Source: Coriobacteriia bacterium (GTDB lineage: Bacteria; Actinomycetota; Coriobacteriia; Anaerosomatales; Anaerosomataceae). From it: 64,000 nucleotides of DNA. Under the pieces are notes generated by a model. It was not told the DNA's origin, searched no databases, and saw nothing but the letters and a program-made list of their open reading frames with translations. Shown here piece after piece: positions 36,730 to 45,367 of this stretch. The number at the start of each line of letters is the position of its first letter. Position 1 is the stretch's first letter. The DNA is taken from contig JAFGUS010000078.1 of the NCBI GenBank assembly GCA_016938395.1, positions 19,014 to 83,013 of the forward strand, given 5' to 3'. Made by a program: the position numbers and the translations under genes.

Positions 36730-37593
36730 ATGGTACCTGACACCGACATCACCCCGCAGTTCGCCGTCGTGACCGACAGTACTGCGGATATCGCTCCCGC
36801 GATGGCCGCCGAGCGAGGCATCGTCGTCGTCCCGCTCGCGGTGACCATCGATGGTGAGACGCTCCCGGACGGCGCGATCACCCAGGCCGAGTTCTTCTCG
36901 CGCATGGCCGCCGCTCCGGCGCTTCCCACCACCTCGCAGCCGAGCGTCGGCGCGTTTGCCGAGGTATACGGCCGCGCCCTCGAGTCCGCGCGCTCGGTCG
37001 TGTCGGTCCACATCTCCGAAAAGCTTTCCGGTACGATCGAGTCCGCCCGCGCCGCCGCCGAGCAGTTTGCCGGCAAGGTCCACGTGTTCGACTCCCGAAA
37101 CCTCTCGTGGGGTCTGGCCTGGCAGGTGGTCGAGGCTGCCACCGCCGCCCGTGAGGGGCTGTCCGCCGCCGAGACGCTTGAGCGTCTCGCGCGCACACGC
37201 GACCGCGTGAGGCTCATCGTCGGCCTCGACTCCCTCGAGAACCTGCGCAAGGGCGGTCGCATCGGTGCCGTGTCCTCGCTCATGGGCTCGCTTCTCAACC
37301 TGAAGGTCACGCTCACGGTAGATGCCGAAGGCGCGTTCGCCCCCCTCGGTCGCAGCCGGGGAGAGAAGGCCGCACTCGAGTACACGTTGGACTGGATCGG
37401 CAAACAGATGGGCACCGCACGGCGTGCGCGGTTCGCCGTGGGTCACGCACTTGCAGCCGAGCGCGGCCAGCGGCTCGTCGAGAGCGTCAAGGAGCGTTGG
37501 GAGGTCACCGAACTCGTCGTCTACGAGGCCGGCTCGGTGATCTGCGCGCACACGGGCACGGGCTGGGGCGTCGCACTCCTTCCCGAGGACTGA
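36730..37593 (+). CDS. DegV family protein (fatty-acid-binding FakB type)
   Basis: Proteins of this family bind a fatty acid and present it to the kinase FakA. The 287-residue protein has the family signatures VVTDSTADIAP at the N-terminus, TSQPSVGAF, VHISEKLSGT and the DSRNLSWG segment, plus ENLRKGGRIGAVSSLMGSLLNLKV (core LRKGGRIG). The ribosome site GGGAGG lies 6 bases before the ATG. It is the first of three plus-strand genes in the window; no fakA is nearby. Confidence 0.92.
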   Translation: MVPDTDITPQFAVVTDSTADIAPAMAAERGIVVVPLAVTIDGETLPDGAITQAEFFSRMAAAPALPTTSQPSVGAFAEVYGRALESARSVVSVHISEKLSGTIESARAAAEQFAGKVHVFDSRNLSWGLAWQVVEAATAAREGLSAAETLERLARTRDRVRLIVGLDSLENLRKGGRIGAVSSLMGSLLNLKVTLTVDAEGAFAPLGRSRGEKAALEYTLDWIGKQMGTARRARFAVGHALAAERGQRLVESVKERWEVTELVVYEAGSVICAHTGTGWGVALLPED

Positions 37594-37681
37594 CGAGACG
37601 TCGCAGGCTACCGCGGCCGACTGACCGACGCCCGATGGCCGCCGACCGCCCAAGTGCGCTCGCACCCCGCGGAGTGATTGA

Positions 37682-38581
37682 ATGCGAACTCAGGAACGTC
37701 TGACCGAGGCCTACGGCGGGGCCCGGGTCGACCGCCTTGACCCGGGATGCCGCTACGTCATCGTCAGCGACTGCCACCGCGGCGACGGCAGCCACTCCGA
37801 CGACTTCAACAGGAACGAGAACGCGTTTCTGTGCGCGCTCGCCTACTACCACGAGAACGGCTTCGTGTACGTGGAGGCGGGCGACGGCGACGAGCTTTGG
37901 GAACAGCCGAAGTTCAAGTACATGCAGGACGCGCACCACGACGTCTTCCAGCTGATCAAGCGCTTCCACGACGAGGGACGCCTCATCGTCCTGTGGGGGA
38001 ATCACAACATCTTTCTCAGTCGCCCCGAGTACGTCTCGGCACACTACGACACGTATTACGACCATCACACGCAGGTCACGCACGACTTCCTGCCCGGTCT
38101 TGAGCCCAGCGAGGCGCTCGTCCTCCGCCACAGCGCCACGGGCCAGGAGATCCTCGTACTCCACGGGCACCAGGGCGACTTCGCCAACGACCAGTTCTGG
38201 TTCCCCACCATGCTCTCGGTCCGCTACTTCTGGCGTTTCATGCGCGCGTTCGGCTTTCGGAGCCCCGCAAGCCCCGTGAAGAACGCCCACAAGCGCCACA
38301 AGATCGAGAAGAACTATACGAAGTGGATCGAGAAGCATCGCATGATGCTCATCTGCGGCCACACGCACCGGTACAAGTACCCGCGCCGCGGCGAGCTCCC
38401 CTACTTCAACACGGGCAGCTGCATCTACCCCGCGGGCATGACGGCGATCGAGATCATCGACTGCGAGGTCCGGCTCGTCCAGTGGAACGTCACGGTCGAC
38501 GATGACGCCACACTGCGCGTGAAGCGCCGGGTTCTCCGAGGGCCCGACCTGCTTACTGCGTTCGACATCCGGGAAGGCTGA
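37682..38581 (+). CDS. Calcineurin-like metallophosphoesterase
   Basis: A 299-residue soluble enzyme with a complete binuclear metal site: SDCHRGDG, EAGDGDELWE, WGNHN, VLHGHQGD and CGHTHRYKYP. The layout resembles UDP-2,3-diacylglucosamine-hydrolase-like and other GHTH phosphoesterases, but the substrate cannot be read from sequence. The ATG at 37682 follows GCGGAG. It lies 88 bases after degV and may share its transcript. Confidence 0.85.
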   Translation: MRTQERLTEAYGGARVDRLDPGCRYVIVSDCHRGDGSHSDDFNRNENAFLCALAYYHENGFVYVEAGDGDELWEQPKFKYMQDAHHDVFQLIKRFHDEGRLIVLWGNHNIFLSRPEYVSAHYDTYYDHHTQVTHDFLPGLEPSEALVLRHSATGQEILVLHGHQGDFANDQFWFPTMLSVRYFWRFMRAFGFRSPASPVKNAHKRHKIEKNYTKWIEKHRMMLICGHTHRYKYPRRGELPYFNTGSCIYPAGMTAIEIIDCEVRLVQWNVTVDDDATLRVKRRVLRGPDLLTAFDIREG

Positions 38582-38643
38582 GGAGCCCAGGGGGCCTGGC
38601 GGCGCTCAACATGGCGGCGGCACAGGGAGCTTGCCGGCAGCCA

Positions 38644-39882
38644 TCAGGAGACTTCCCCGCGCCGCTCCTGCTTCAGCGCCGGCAGGTAGAGCGCGAGGCC
38701 GACGATACTGACCCCTCCCGCCACCACCATCGCAACCTGGTTGGATGCGACCTCGGCCAGTCTGGTGACGAGAAACACGGCGAGTGACCAGGCGATGAAG
38801 CCCACCATCGAGTTGAGCGACAGAACCGTGGACCTGTTGCGCGCGGAGGCCTCCCGGTGCAGCAGCACCGCATGTGCCGCGCCCGCCGAGCCGTGCAGCC
38901 CGTACGTCGGCAGGTATGCCCCGATGAGGCCCACCGGCGTGACAGCCAACCCCATCACAACAGCACCGACGCCGTTGAGCGCGCGTGCCGCCAGGGCGGT
39001 CCGCGCCACGCCGATGCGCTTGAACGACACCTCAGCTGCAGCAGAGCCGAGTGCGAAGACGGCCCACGCCGCAGCCGCCACCGGACCCATGATCGCGCCT
39101 GCCTGCGCCTGACTGCCCAACAGCTCGGCAAGTCGGACGGGCTGCATCGCCTCGAACACCACCATGCCGAAGGCCCAGAACGCCGTCACGAGGATCGTGC
39201 TCCTCAGCACGGCTCCGGTACGCAGGAGCCCAACACCGTCGCGCGCCACCTGCGCGGCCTCACCCAGGGTGGCGCGGACGGTCGCCCGTGCGGTGCCCGG
39301 CACACGTGACTCCCGCCGGCGCGGCTCCCTCATGAGAAGGGCGGTCAGGCCGACGTGCGCCGTACCGAGGGCCACGTAGACCTGGAGCGGCAGGAGCAGC
39401 GCCGACGCATCACGGACCGGATGCCATGCAATCAGCCCGCCTGCTGCAAGCGACCCGACCGCCATCGCCACACCTGCGACCACGCCCTGGCGTGCCATTG
39501 CCCGGTCGGGATCAGCACCCGGCTCGGATGCGTGGAGAACGTCGACGTACCAGGCTTCGAGCGGACCGGAGTCGAGCGCACGATAGACCCCCATCAGCGC
39601 CGCCGCGGCCGCGAACACCCAGAACGTATCGGCAACGATGTAGAGCAGACCAGCCCCCAGGTTGAACGCGCCGGCTATGAGCAGCAGCGGACGGCGCCCG
39701 ACAACATCGGCGAGACCGCTCGTGGGCAGCTCGAGCAGGAAGACCACAATGCCCTGCACGGCCATGAACGAGCCGATCTGGCCCACGGTCAGCCCACGCT
39801 CCAATGCCACGAGCGCGAACGTGGCAACCGTGAACCCCACCGGCAGCCACCGGGTGGCGCTCAGGATGAGGAACGCCCGCAA
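38644..39882 (-). CDS. MFS transporter
   Basis: A 412-residue protein with about 12 hydrophobic segments. The MFS A-like loop SGLADVVGRRPLLLIAG follows TM2, and a positively charged middle loop (MREPRRRESR) separates the halves. The substrate is unknown; similar proteins are often annotated as drug or macrolide efflux. The longest frame starts with TTG at 39882 without a strong ribosome site, so the start is uncertain by a few codons. The gene converges on the phosphoesterase and its upstream neighbour is a small secreted protein. Confidence 0.82.
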   Translation of the reverse strand: MRAFLILSATRWLPVGFTVATFALVALERGLTVGQIGSFMAVQGIVVFLLELPTSGLADVVGRRPLLLIAGAFNLGAGLLYIVADTFWVFAAAAALMGVYRALDSGPLEAWYVDVLHASEPGADPDRAMARQGVVAGVAMAVGSLAAGGLIAWHPVRDASALLLPLQVYVALGTAHVGLTALLMREPRRRESRVPGTARATVRATLGEAAQVARDGVGLLRTGAVLRSTILVTAFWAFGMVVFEAMQPVRLAELLGSQAQAGAIMGPVAAAAWAVFALGSAAAEVSFKRIGVARTALAARALNGVGAVVMGLAVTPVGLIGAYLPTYGLHGSAGAAHAVLLHREASARNRSTVLSLNSMVGFIAWSLAVFLVTRLAEVASNQVAMVVAGGVSIVGLALYLPALKQERRGEVS

Positions 39883-40068
39883 CGCCTGCGGGGGTGTGAT
39901 GGGCGCACGTGAACTGCTCAGGGCCGCGCTCCTCCACTGTTGGGGCCCTGGGACGCCGGAGCCGTCGCGTGTTGTGTCTGTGCAAGAGTACGCGAAAGAA
40001 GCGGTCAGCGGCGCGAGTGATCATCCCCCGAATCGGGCCGGTGCTGCCCATACTCTCCCCGGGCAACC

Positions 40069-40101
40069 TTCAGGGCCCGCACCGTGGGTGCGGGCCCTGA
40101 A
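40069..40101. terminator. 15-bp perfect hairpin, terminator-like
   Basis: TTCAGGGCCCGCACC-N3-GGTGCGGGCCCTGAA lies just after the small secreted protein gene. There is no T tract on the minus strand, as is common for terminators in high-GC actinobacteria. Confidence 0.55.
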
Positions 40102-40125
40102 GAAGAACTACGGGTTGGTCGCGGT

Positions 40126-40689
40126 CTAGTCGTGGTGATAGATCTCCACGGTCAGGCTGCCGGTGTTGTTCGACGGATAGATGTCGTAGATGTGCAATGC
40201 GAGCTTCTCGCCCGTGCCGACCACCTGGGTGGTGTACACGTGCGCTTCGTTGAAGGCGCCCCAGTCTCCGGGTGCACCGTTGACGAACAGATCAAGCAAC
40301 TCCGGACCTTCGGAGGTGTAACCCGACACCAGGTCGGTCCACGTGTCACCTGAGATCCTTTGCGTGATGGAGTACTTGGCGTCGAACTCGATCGTGTCGC
40401 CAGCAAACGCAGTCCCCGAAGCCCTCAGGGTGTACGTCTTCCCTTCCTCTAGCACGAAGGTCGACAGAGTCGGCGTGATTGTGTTTGCCGGGACGACCAC
40501 CGTGTCGAGCGGACAGACGTACATGTACGTGTATCCGTCCTTGAGCATGACCGGGTTGTCCGCCACGTCGGGATTCATCGGCGCCTCGTCCATGCGCTGC
40601 CACATGCCGCCCGTCTCGCAGGCAACACCGATCCCCGCACCGGCCACGGTGAACGCCAGTGCGAGCAGCACGATCAGAACCTTCTTCAT
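40126..40689 (-). CDS. Small secreted protein, unknown function
   Basis: A 187-residue protein with a clear Sec signal peptide (MKKVLIVLLALAFTVAGAG, with the cleavage region near residue 20). The mature part is beta-rich, acidic and Thr/Tyr-rich, with few cysteines (ACETGG and MYVCPLD). It ends KLALHIYDIYPSNNTGSLTVEIYHHD (tail TVEIYHHD), reminiscent of a jelly-roll or PPC-like domain, but I cannot name a family. AGGGGAG lies 7 bases before ATG 40689. It is monocistronic, bounded by the hairpin at 40069-40101. Confidence 0.75.
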   Translation of the reverse strand: MKKVLIVLLALAFTVAGAGIGVACETGGMWQRMDEAPMNPDVADNPVMLKDGYTYMYVCPLDTVVVPANTITPTLSTFVLEEGKTYTLRASGTAFAGDTIEFDAKYSITQRISGDTWTDLVSGYTSEGPELLDLFVNGAPGDWGAFNEAHVYTTQVVGTGEKLALHIYDIYPSNNTGSLTVEIYHHD

Positions 40690-40897
40690 GGTGCACTCCC
40701 CTCACTCAGACCCATGGCGAGGGCCCGGCGTCCGCACCGGTGAGCGCGCGCGCGCGACAGCGCGGACAAGCGCCCTCCCCCTCTTCCTTTACTGTGCCCC
40801 GGATTTACAGAAGTCCGGCGAAGGTTCCGTTGCGACTCACGGGCGAGTGCTGAACCAGCATGTGGAAGACCGATCTGCTACGCCTGCGAAAACGGCA

Positions 40898-40926
40898 GAA
40901 GGCCCCGGCGATGTGCCGGGGCCTTC
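40898..40926 (-). terminator. Terminator of tRNA-Val
   Basis: Stem GAAGGCCCCGGC-N5-GCCGGGGCCTTC (12 bp perfect) lies 10 bases past the encoded CCA end. On the minus strand it is followed by TGCCGTTTTCGC. Confidence 0.75.
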
Positions 40927-40935
40927 GAGCATCCA

Positions 40936-41010
40936 TGGTGGGCGATACTGGATTTGAACCAGTGACTTCTTCCGTGTGAAGGAAGCGCTCTCCCACTGAG
41001 CTAATCGCCC
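40936..41010 (-). tRNA. tRNA-Val (anticodon CAC)
   Basis: Minus strand, 75 nt including an encoded CCA. The acceptor arms GGGCGAT and ATCGCCC pair perfectly. The D arm contains AGCTC...GAGC, the anticodon stem is CTTCC/GGAAG with loop TTCACAC (anticodon CAC, reading GTG), and the T arm has GGTTCAAATCC. It reads valine GTG, a codon favoured in this GC-rich genome. Confidence 0.95.
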
Positions 41011-41033
41011 GTGCGCCGCTTTGCGGCCCGACT

Positions 41034-41039
41034 ATTGTA
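41034..41039 (-). promoter_or_regulatory. -10 box of tRNA-Val
   Basis: TACAAT on the minus strand lies 24 bases before the tRNA 5' end. No good -35 hexamer is visible at the usual distance, so the promoter is only half supported. Confidence 0.45.
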
Positions 41040-41048
41040 GCAATCTCG

Positions 41049-42035
41049 CTACGATGCGCCAGACCCATACCCCTCCGGATGCGAGGTATGCCACCGCCAC
41101 GCATCGGTCACCATCTGGGCAAGCGGCCGCTCCGGCCTCCAGCCGAGTACGTCGCGCGCACGATCGATCTGGGCGATGAGTGTGGCGGGGTCCCCCGGGC
41201 GCCGCGGGCCGAACTCGAGGCCGATCGAAGCCCCGGTAGCTTCCTCACACGCTCGCACGACCTCCAGGTTGGAGTACCCGCGCCCGCTGCCGAGGTTGCA
41301 GATCGCGCCCTTGCCGCCCCCACCGAGGTGCTCGACCGCGAGCAGGTGCGCACGCGCCAGATCCATCACATGGATGTAGTCGCGAACGCACGTGCCGTCC
41401 GGCGTGGGGTAGTCGGTGCCAAAGACCACGAACCCCTCACCGCCGACCGCCGCTTTCAGCACGCGCGGGACGATGTGCGTCTCGGGGTCGTGCGCCTCGC
41501 CGAGCGAACCATCCGGCCATGCGCCGGCCACGTTGAAGTACCGCAACCGCACCGCCTCGATCTTCCCGGCCTGCTCGGCTACCGCGATAAGCCGCTCGAA
41601 GGCGAGTTTGGAGGCGCCGTACACGTTCACCGGCGAGGTGGGAGCGCTCTCCGGGATGGGGATGACGTCGGGCTGCCCGTAGACGGCTGCGGTCGACGAG
41701 AACACGAGATTGCGCACGCCGATGGTGATCATCCGATCGAGCATCATCGAGGGTTCCGCGAGGTTCTTCCGATAGTAGAGCTCGGGCTTCTCCTGGCTCT
41801 CGGCGACCTCTATATAGCCGGCGATATGCAGCACGGTCTCAACGGCGGGCAGGATCGAGTCGAGCACCTCGGCATCTCCCACCGATGCCTTCACGAGTAC
41901 CGCGCGCCGGTCGATTGACTTCTTGTGCCCGCGCTCGAGGGAGTCGAGGACGAGCACGTCGTGACCGGCGTCCAGAAGCATCCGAACGGTGATGCTGCCG
42001 ATGTACCCTGCGCCGCCCGTGACCAGAACCCGCAC
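41049..42035 (-). CDS. galE: UDP-glucose 4-epimerase
   Basis: Short-chain dehydrogenase/reductase of sugar-nucleotide metabolism, interconverting UDP-Glc and UDP-Gal (or the GlcNAc forms). The 328-residue protein starts with the NAD-binding motif VTGGAGYIGS. It has SSTAAVYG and the catalytic YGASK (Y-x3-K). Its place beside wecB and upstream of surface-protein genes fits cell-envelope polysaccharide supply. Confidence 0.92.
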   Translation of the reverse strand: MRVLVTGGAGYIGSITVRMLLDAGHDVLVLDSLERGHKKSIDRRAVLVKASVGDAEVLDSILPAVETVLHIAGYIEVAESQEKPELYYRKNLAEPSMMLDRMITIGVRNLVFSSTAAVYGQPDVIPIPESAPTSPVNVYGASKLAFERLIAVAEQAGKIEAVRLRYFNVAGAWPDGSLGEAHDPETHIVPRVLKAAVGGEGFVVFGTDYPTPDGTCVRDYIHVMDLARAHLLAVEHLGGGGKGAICNLGSGRGYSNLEVVRACEEATGASIGLEFGPRRPGDPATLIAQIDRARDVLGWRPERPLAQMVTDAWRWHTSHPEGYGSGAS

Positions 42036-42044
42036 GAGACCTCC

Positions 42045-43133
42045 CTAGTAGCCGTGAGGAGCGATGATGCCGCCCACAAGTGCCGAGGCCACCCGCGCGG
42101 CAACATCCGTGTCCCAGAACTCGGGCGCCTCCCAGGAGCTGTCGCTTTCGAGCGCCTCATCGAGTGCCCCGCGGATCGACTGGGCGTGCGCGGCCGCGAG
42201 CCGGTTCGCGCCGATCTCGACCGTGATGCCTCGCTCGGTGTTGCGTCGCACGGTGACGCAGGGTGTGCCAACCATGCAGGCCTCCTCCTGGACGCCACCC
42301 GAGTCCGTGACGATCGCCGCCGCGTCGCGCTCGAGAGCGAGCATATCGAGATAGCCGACCGGGTCCACCAGGTGAAGACCGGGCATCTCGCCCTCAAGGC
42401 CCGCCGCAGCAAGCTTGGGACGCGTGCGTGGGTGCGTGGGAAAGAGCACCGGAAGCGGAGCTGCCTTGAGCGCCTCGGCAACAGCAGCCAGGCGCTCCGG
42501 ATGCTCGGTGTTCTCCGGCCGATGGATGGTAGCGAGCACGTACCCGCGGGTTGCAAGCCCCTCGCGTGCCGGCACATCACGCCCGGCGATGCGCGGGAGG
42601 TTCCGCAGCACGGATTCGGCCATGATGTTGCCGACGAGGTGGATGCGCACGGGGTCCACGCCCTCGGCGACCAGGTTCTCGTCGGCCTCGCGCACGGGCG
42701 TGAGCAGCATCGCCGAGAGCTGGTCGGTCACCAGACGGTTGACCTCCTCGGGCATCGACATATCCCGCGAGCGCAGCCCCGCCTCCAGGTGCACCACCGG
42801 GATCTGCAGCTTCGCGGCGGCAAGCGCGCCTGCGAGTGTGGAGTTCACGTCGCCGACCACGAGCACGGCGTCGGGGCGCTCGGCCGCGAAGAGCTCCTCG
42901 AGCTTCATCATCGCTGTGCCGGTCTGGACCGCGTGCGTGCCGCTGCCCACACCGAGGAACCACGCGGGTGCGGGGATGTCCAGGTCGTCGAAGAACACGT
43001 CGGACATGGCGGCATCGTAGTGCTGGCCCGTATGTGCGAGGTGCGCATCGATCCCCGCATCAGCAAGCGCCGGCATGAGCGGGCCGACCTTGATGAAGTT
43101 GGGCCGCGCACCAACGATGACGATAATCCGCAT
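42045..43133 (-). CDS. wecB: UDP-N-acetylglucosamine 2-epimerase (non-hydrolysing)
   Basis: Converts UDP-GlcNAc to UDP-ManNAc for wall or capsule glycans. The 362-residue protein has GARPNFIKVGPL at the N-terminus, the family markers HTGQHYD and GDVNSTLAGA, HLEAGLRS, and the C-terminal SGGVQEEA motif. ATG at 43133 follows a G-rich ribosome site. It lies 9 bases upstream of galE, so the two form an operon. Confidence 0.94.
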   Translation of the reverse strand: MRIIVIVGARPNFIKVGPLMPALADAGIDAHLAHTGQHYDAAMSDVFFDDLDIPAPAWFLGVGSGTHAVQTGTAMMKLEELFAAERPDAVLVVGDVNSTLAGALAAAKLQIPVVHLEAGLRSRDMSMPEEVNRLVTDQLSAMLLTPVREADENLVAEGVDPVRIHLVGNIMAESVLRNLPRIAGRDVPAREGLATRGYVLATIHRPENTEHPERLAAVAEALKAAPLPVLFPTHPRTRPKLAAAGLEGEMPGLHLVDPVGYLDMLALERDAAAIVTDSGGVQEEACMVGTPCVTVRRNTERGITVEIGANRLAAAHAQSIRGALDEALESDSSWEAPEFWDTDVAARVASALVGGIIAPHGY

Positions 43134-43303
43134 GAATGAGCCCCCGGCCGCCGACTGTTCACTGACACTGTACCGCGAGCGACCGGCACTGTGCGCGCAG
43201 GGATGTCACATGAACGCCTCCGGGGGAATCAACCCTGCATGGCGCTCTTACAAGGTGCCAGGGTACCGGGGCGGCGCACGCATGCATGACTAAGGGGGAC
43301 CCC

Positions 43304-45256
43304 ATGACCACCACGTTCTCGCCCGTGCACTCTGTCCGGTTCGTGTCGTTGTCTCTTCTGGTGATGCTGTTCGCTGCACTCGTCGCCACGCCAGCCGCGG
43401 CCACGGTGACCGACGTGGACGGCATGACGCTAACCAGCGATGCCTTCGAACAGACCAGACCCGAGGTCTGGAACGGCACCGTGGTGTGGGAGGACAGCCG
43501 CAACGGCAACAAGGACATCTATGCATGGAGCGCGGAGCGGGGAGTCTTCGCTGCCTGCACGAACGCCTCGTCTCAGACACTGCCCGACGTTGGCGACGAC
43601 TACATCGTGTGGCAGGACCGCCGCAACGGCAACGACGACATCTACGCCTACAACTTGGTCACCCGGACCGAGGTCCCGATATGTATTGAAGTCCACGATC
43701 AGAACGCGCCCGCGATCTTCCAGCGCTACATCGTGTGGCAGGACTACCGCAACGGCAACGCGGACATCTACGGCTACGACCTCGTTACAGACACCGAGTT
43801 TCCCGTGTGTGTCGCAACCGGCGAGCAGGAGATGCCGGCCATCTGGGGTGACTACATCGTGTGGCTCGACTACCGGACGCTGCCCGGTGGCGCCATCTGA
43901 TACAAGGACCTCTCACTCCCGTGGGGTCCGGCGCCGCTGGACTTGAACACGAACACCAAGATGGAGGTCGACGTCTGCCAGGAGTGGGTCGTGTGGTCCG
44001 AGTACATCGGATCGAACTGGGACATCATGGCCTACAACATCTCCATCGAAGAGCTGCTCCCGGTCTACAGCGGACCCGGCAAGCAGACCTATCCACGGAT
44101 CGATGGCGACTGGATCTTGTGGAACGATTCCACCAACGACGACGGTGACCTGATCTTCGGCGATTTCCTGGCGCGTACGATCTATCCCGTGTTCAACACG
44201 AGCGGTGTGATCACCTACGGATCGATGCACCTTGGTGACATCACGTTCCAGTACGGCACCGGCACTTCAGCCGAGGTCACCATCGGCGGCCCACTCTGGG
44301 CTCACGACGCGCAGGTACTCGGCGGTCTCAACCGCTTCGAGACGGCTGCCGCCATCGCGGCGGCTGCCTACCGGGTTGGCTCCCGTGACGTGGTCATCGC
44401 CACAGGACGCGACTTCCCCGACGCGCTCGGCGCGTCCGCCCTTGCGGGCTACCGCAACGTGCCGATCCTGCTCACCGAGCGCGACCATCTCCCGCCGGCG
44501 ACGGCGGCAGCACTCCTCAGCCTCGGCGTGAACGACGACGTCTACGTGGTCGGCGGCACCGCGGCGATTTCCGATACCGTCCTCAACGAGATCAAGGCGC
44601 TCTTGCCGTCATACGACTCGGTGCGGCGAATCTGGGGTTCTGACCGCTACGCCACCTCACTCGCCATCGCCAAGGAGATCACCGGCGGAGCCTCCGGCGG
44701 CCTCGACGAGCCCTACGGCTTCGTGGCCACCGGACGCAACTACCCCGACGCGCTTGCCGCCTCCTCGATGGCGTACGGCCTCGACATCCCCATCTACCTC
44801 TGCCCCGGTACGTCCATCTCCACCGAAACACTCGATGCGATGGCCTTTGACGGCGTAGAGCGCGTCGTCATCATCGGTGGGGAGACGGCCGTGAATGCAT
44901 CTGTCCAGACTGCGCTCAACACGCGCTTCGGCGCATCCAATGTCATGCGCGTGTGGGGTTCGAACCGCTACGAGACTGCCGCCGAGCTGGCAAGCTTCGC
45001 CGAAGGTGAGTTCAAGTTCGGCGCAAGTGGGCTGTGCGTGGCCACGGGACAGAACTTCCCCGATGCACTGTCAGGCGGCGTCCTCGCCGGAGCGCGCTAC
45101 GCACCGATCCTGCTGGCCGACGGGACCACGCTCTCTCCTGCCACGGCCGAGTTCCTCGACATGCACGAGAACGAGATCCGCTGGGTCACGTTCCTCGGCG
45201 GCGACTCCGCGCTACCCGATGTGACGAAGGCTGCGATCGAGGCACGGCTGAAGTAG
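43304..45256 (+). pseudogene. Secreted beta-propeller / CWB2 surface protein interrupted by an in-frame TGA
   Basis: A single frame runs from ATG 43304 (AGGGGG ribosome site) to the TAG at 45254-45256, broken only by TGA at 43898-43900. The first 198 codons give a signal peptide (LVMLFAALVATPAAA) and beta-propeller repeats of the form VWQDRRNGNDDIYAYNL. After the TGA the same frame continues as YKDLSL and one more blade, then three CWB2 domains (about 44310 to the end; NRFETAAAIA, SDRYATSLAIA, SNRYETAAELA). The TGA falls in a blade where neighbours have an aromatic residue, so TGG to TGA is likely. Downstream re-initiation at 43943 would lack a signal peptide. Confidence 0.8.
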
Positions 45257-45310
45257 CCGGATACCCACGCGGGACATGCGTTTCGAGGGCGCCATGCCCT
45301 GCACACGCAA

Positions 45311-45337
45311 CGAGGGGGACGCAGTGGGTCCCCCTCG
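45311..45337. terminator. Bidirectional terminator hairpin between converging CWB2 genes
   Basis: CGAGGGGGAC-N7-GTCCCCCTCG, a 10-bp perfect stem, lies in the 111-base gap where two surface-protein genes end facing each other. There is no T tract on either side. Confidence 0.6.
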
Positions 45338-45367
45338 GTCCGCTCTCTGAAGCTCGCCCCGCGTGCG

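Noticed and set aside
43898..43900. TGA as selenocysteine or as a genome-wide tryptophan codon
   Set aside because: TGA serves as the normal stop in dozens of overlapping genes here. The downstream stem is only about 5 bp, and a propeller blade is not a selenoprotein site. Nonsense mutation or error is simpler.
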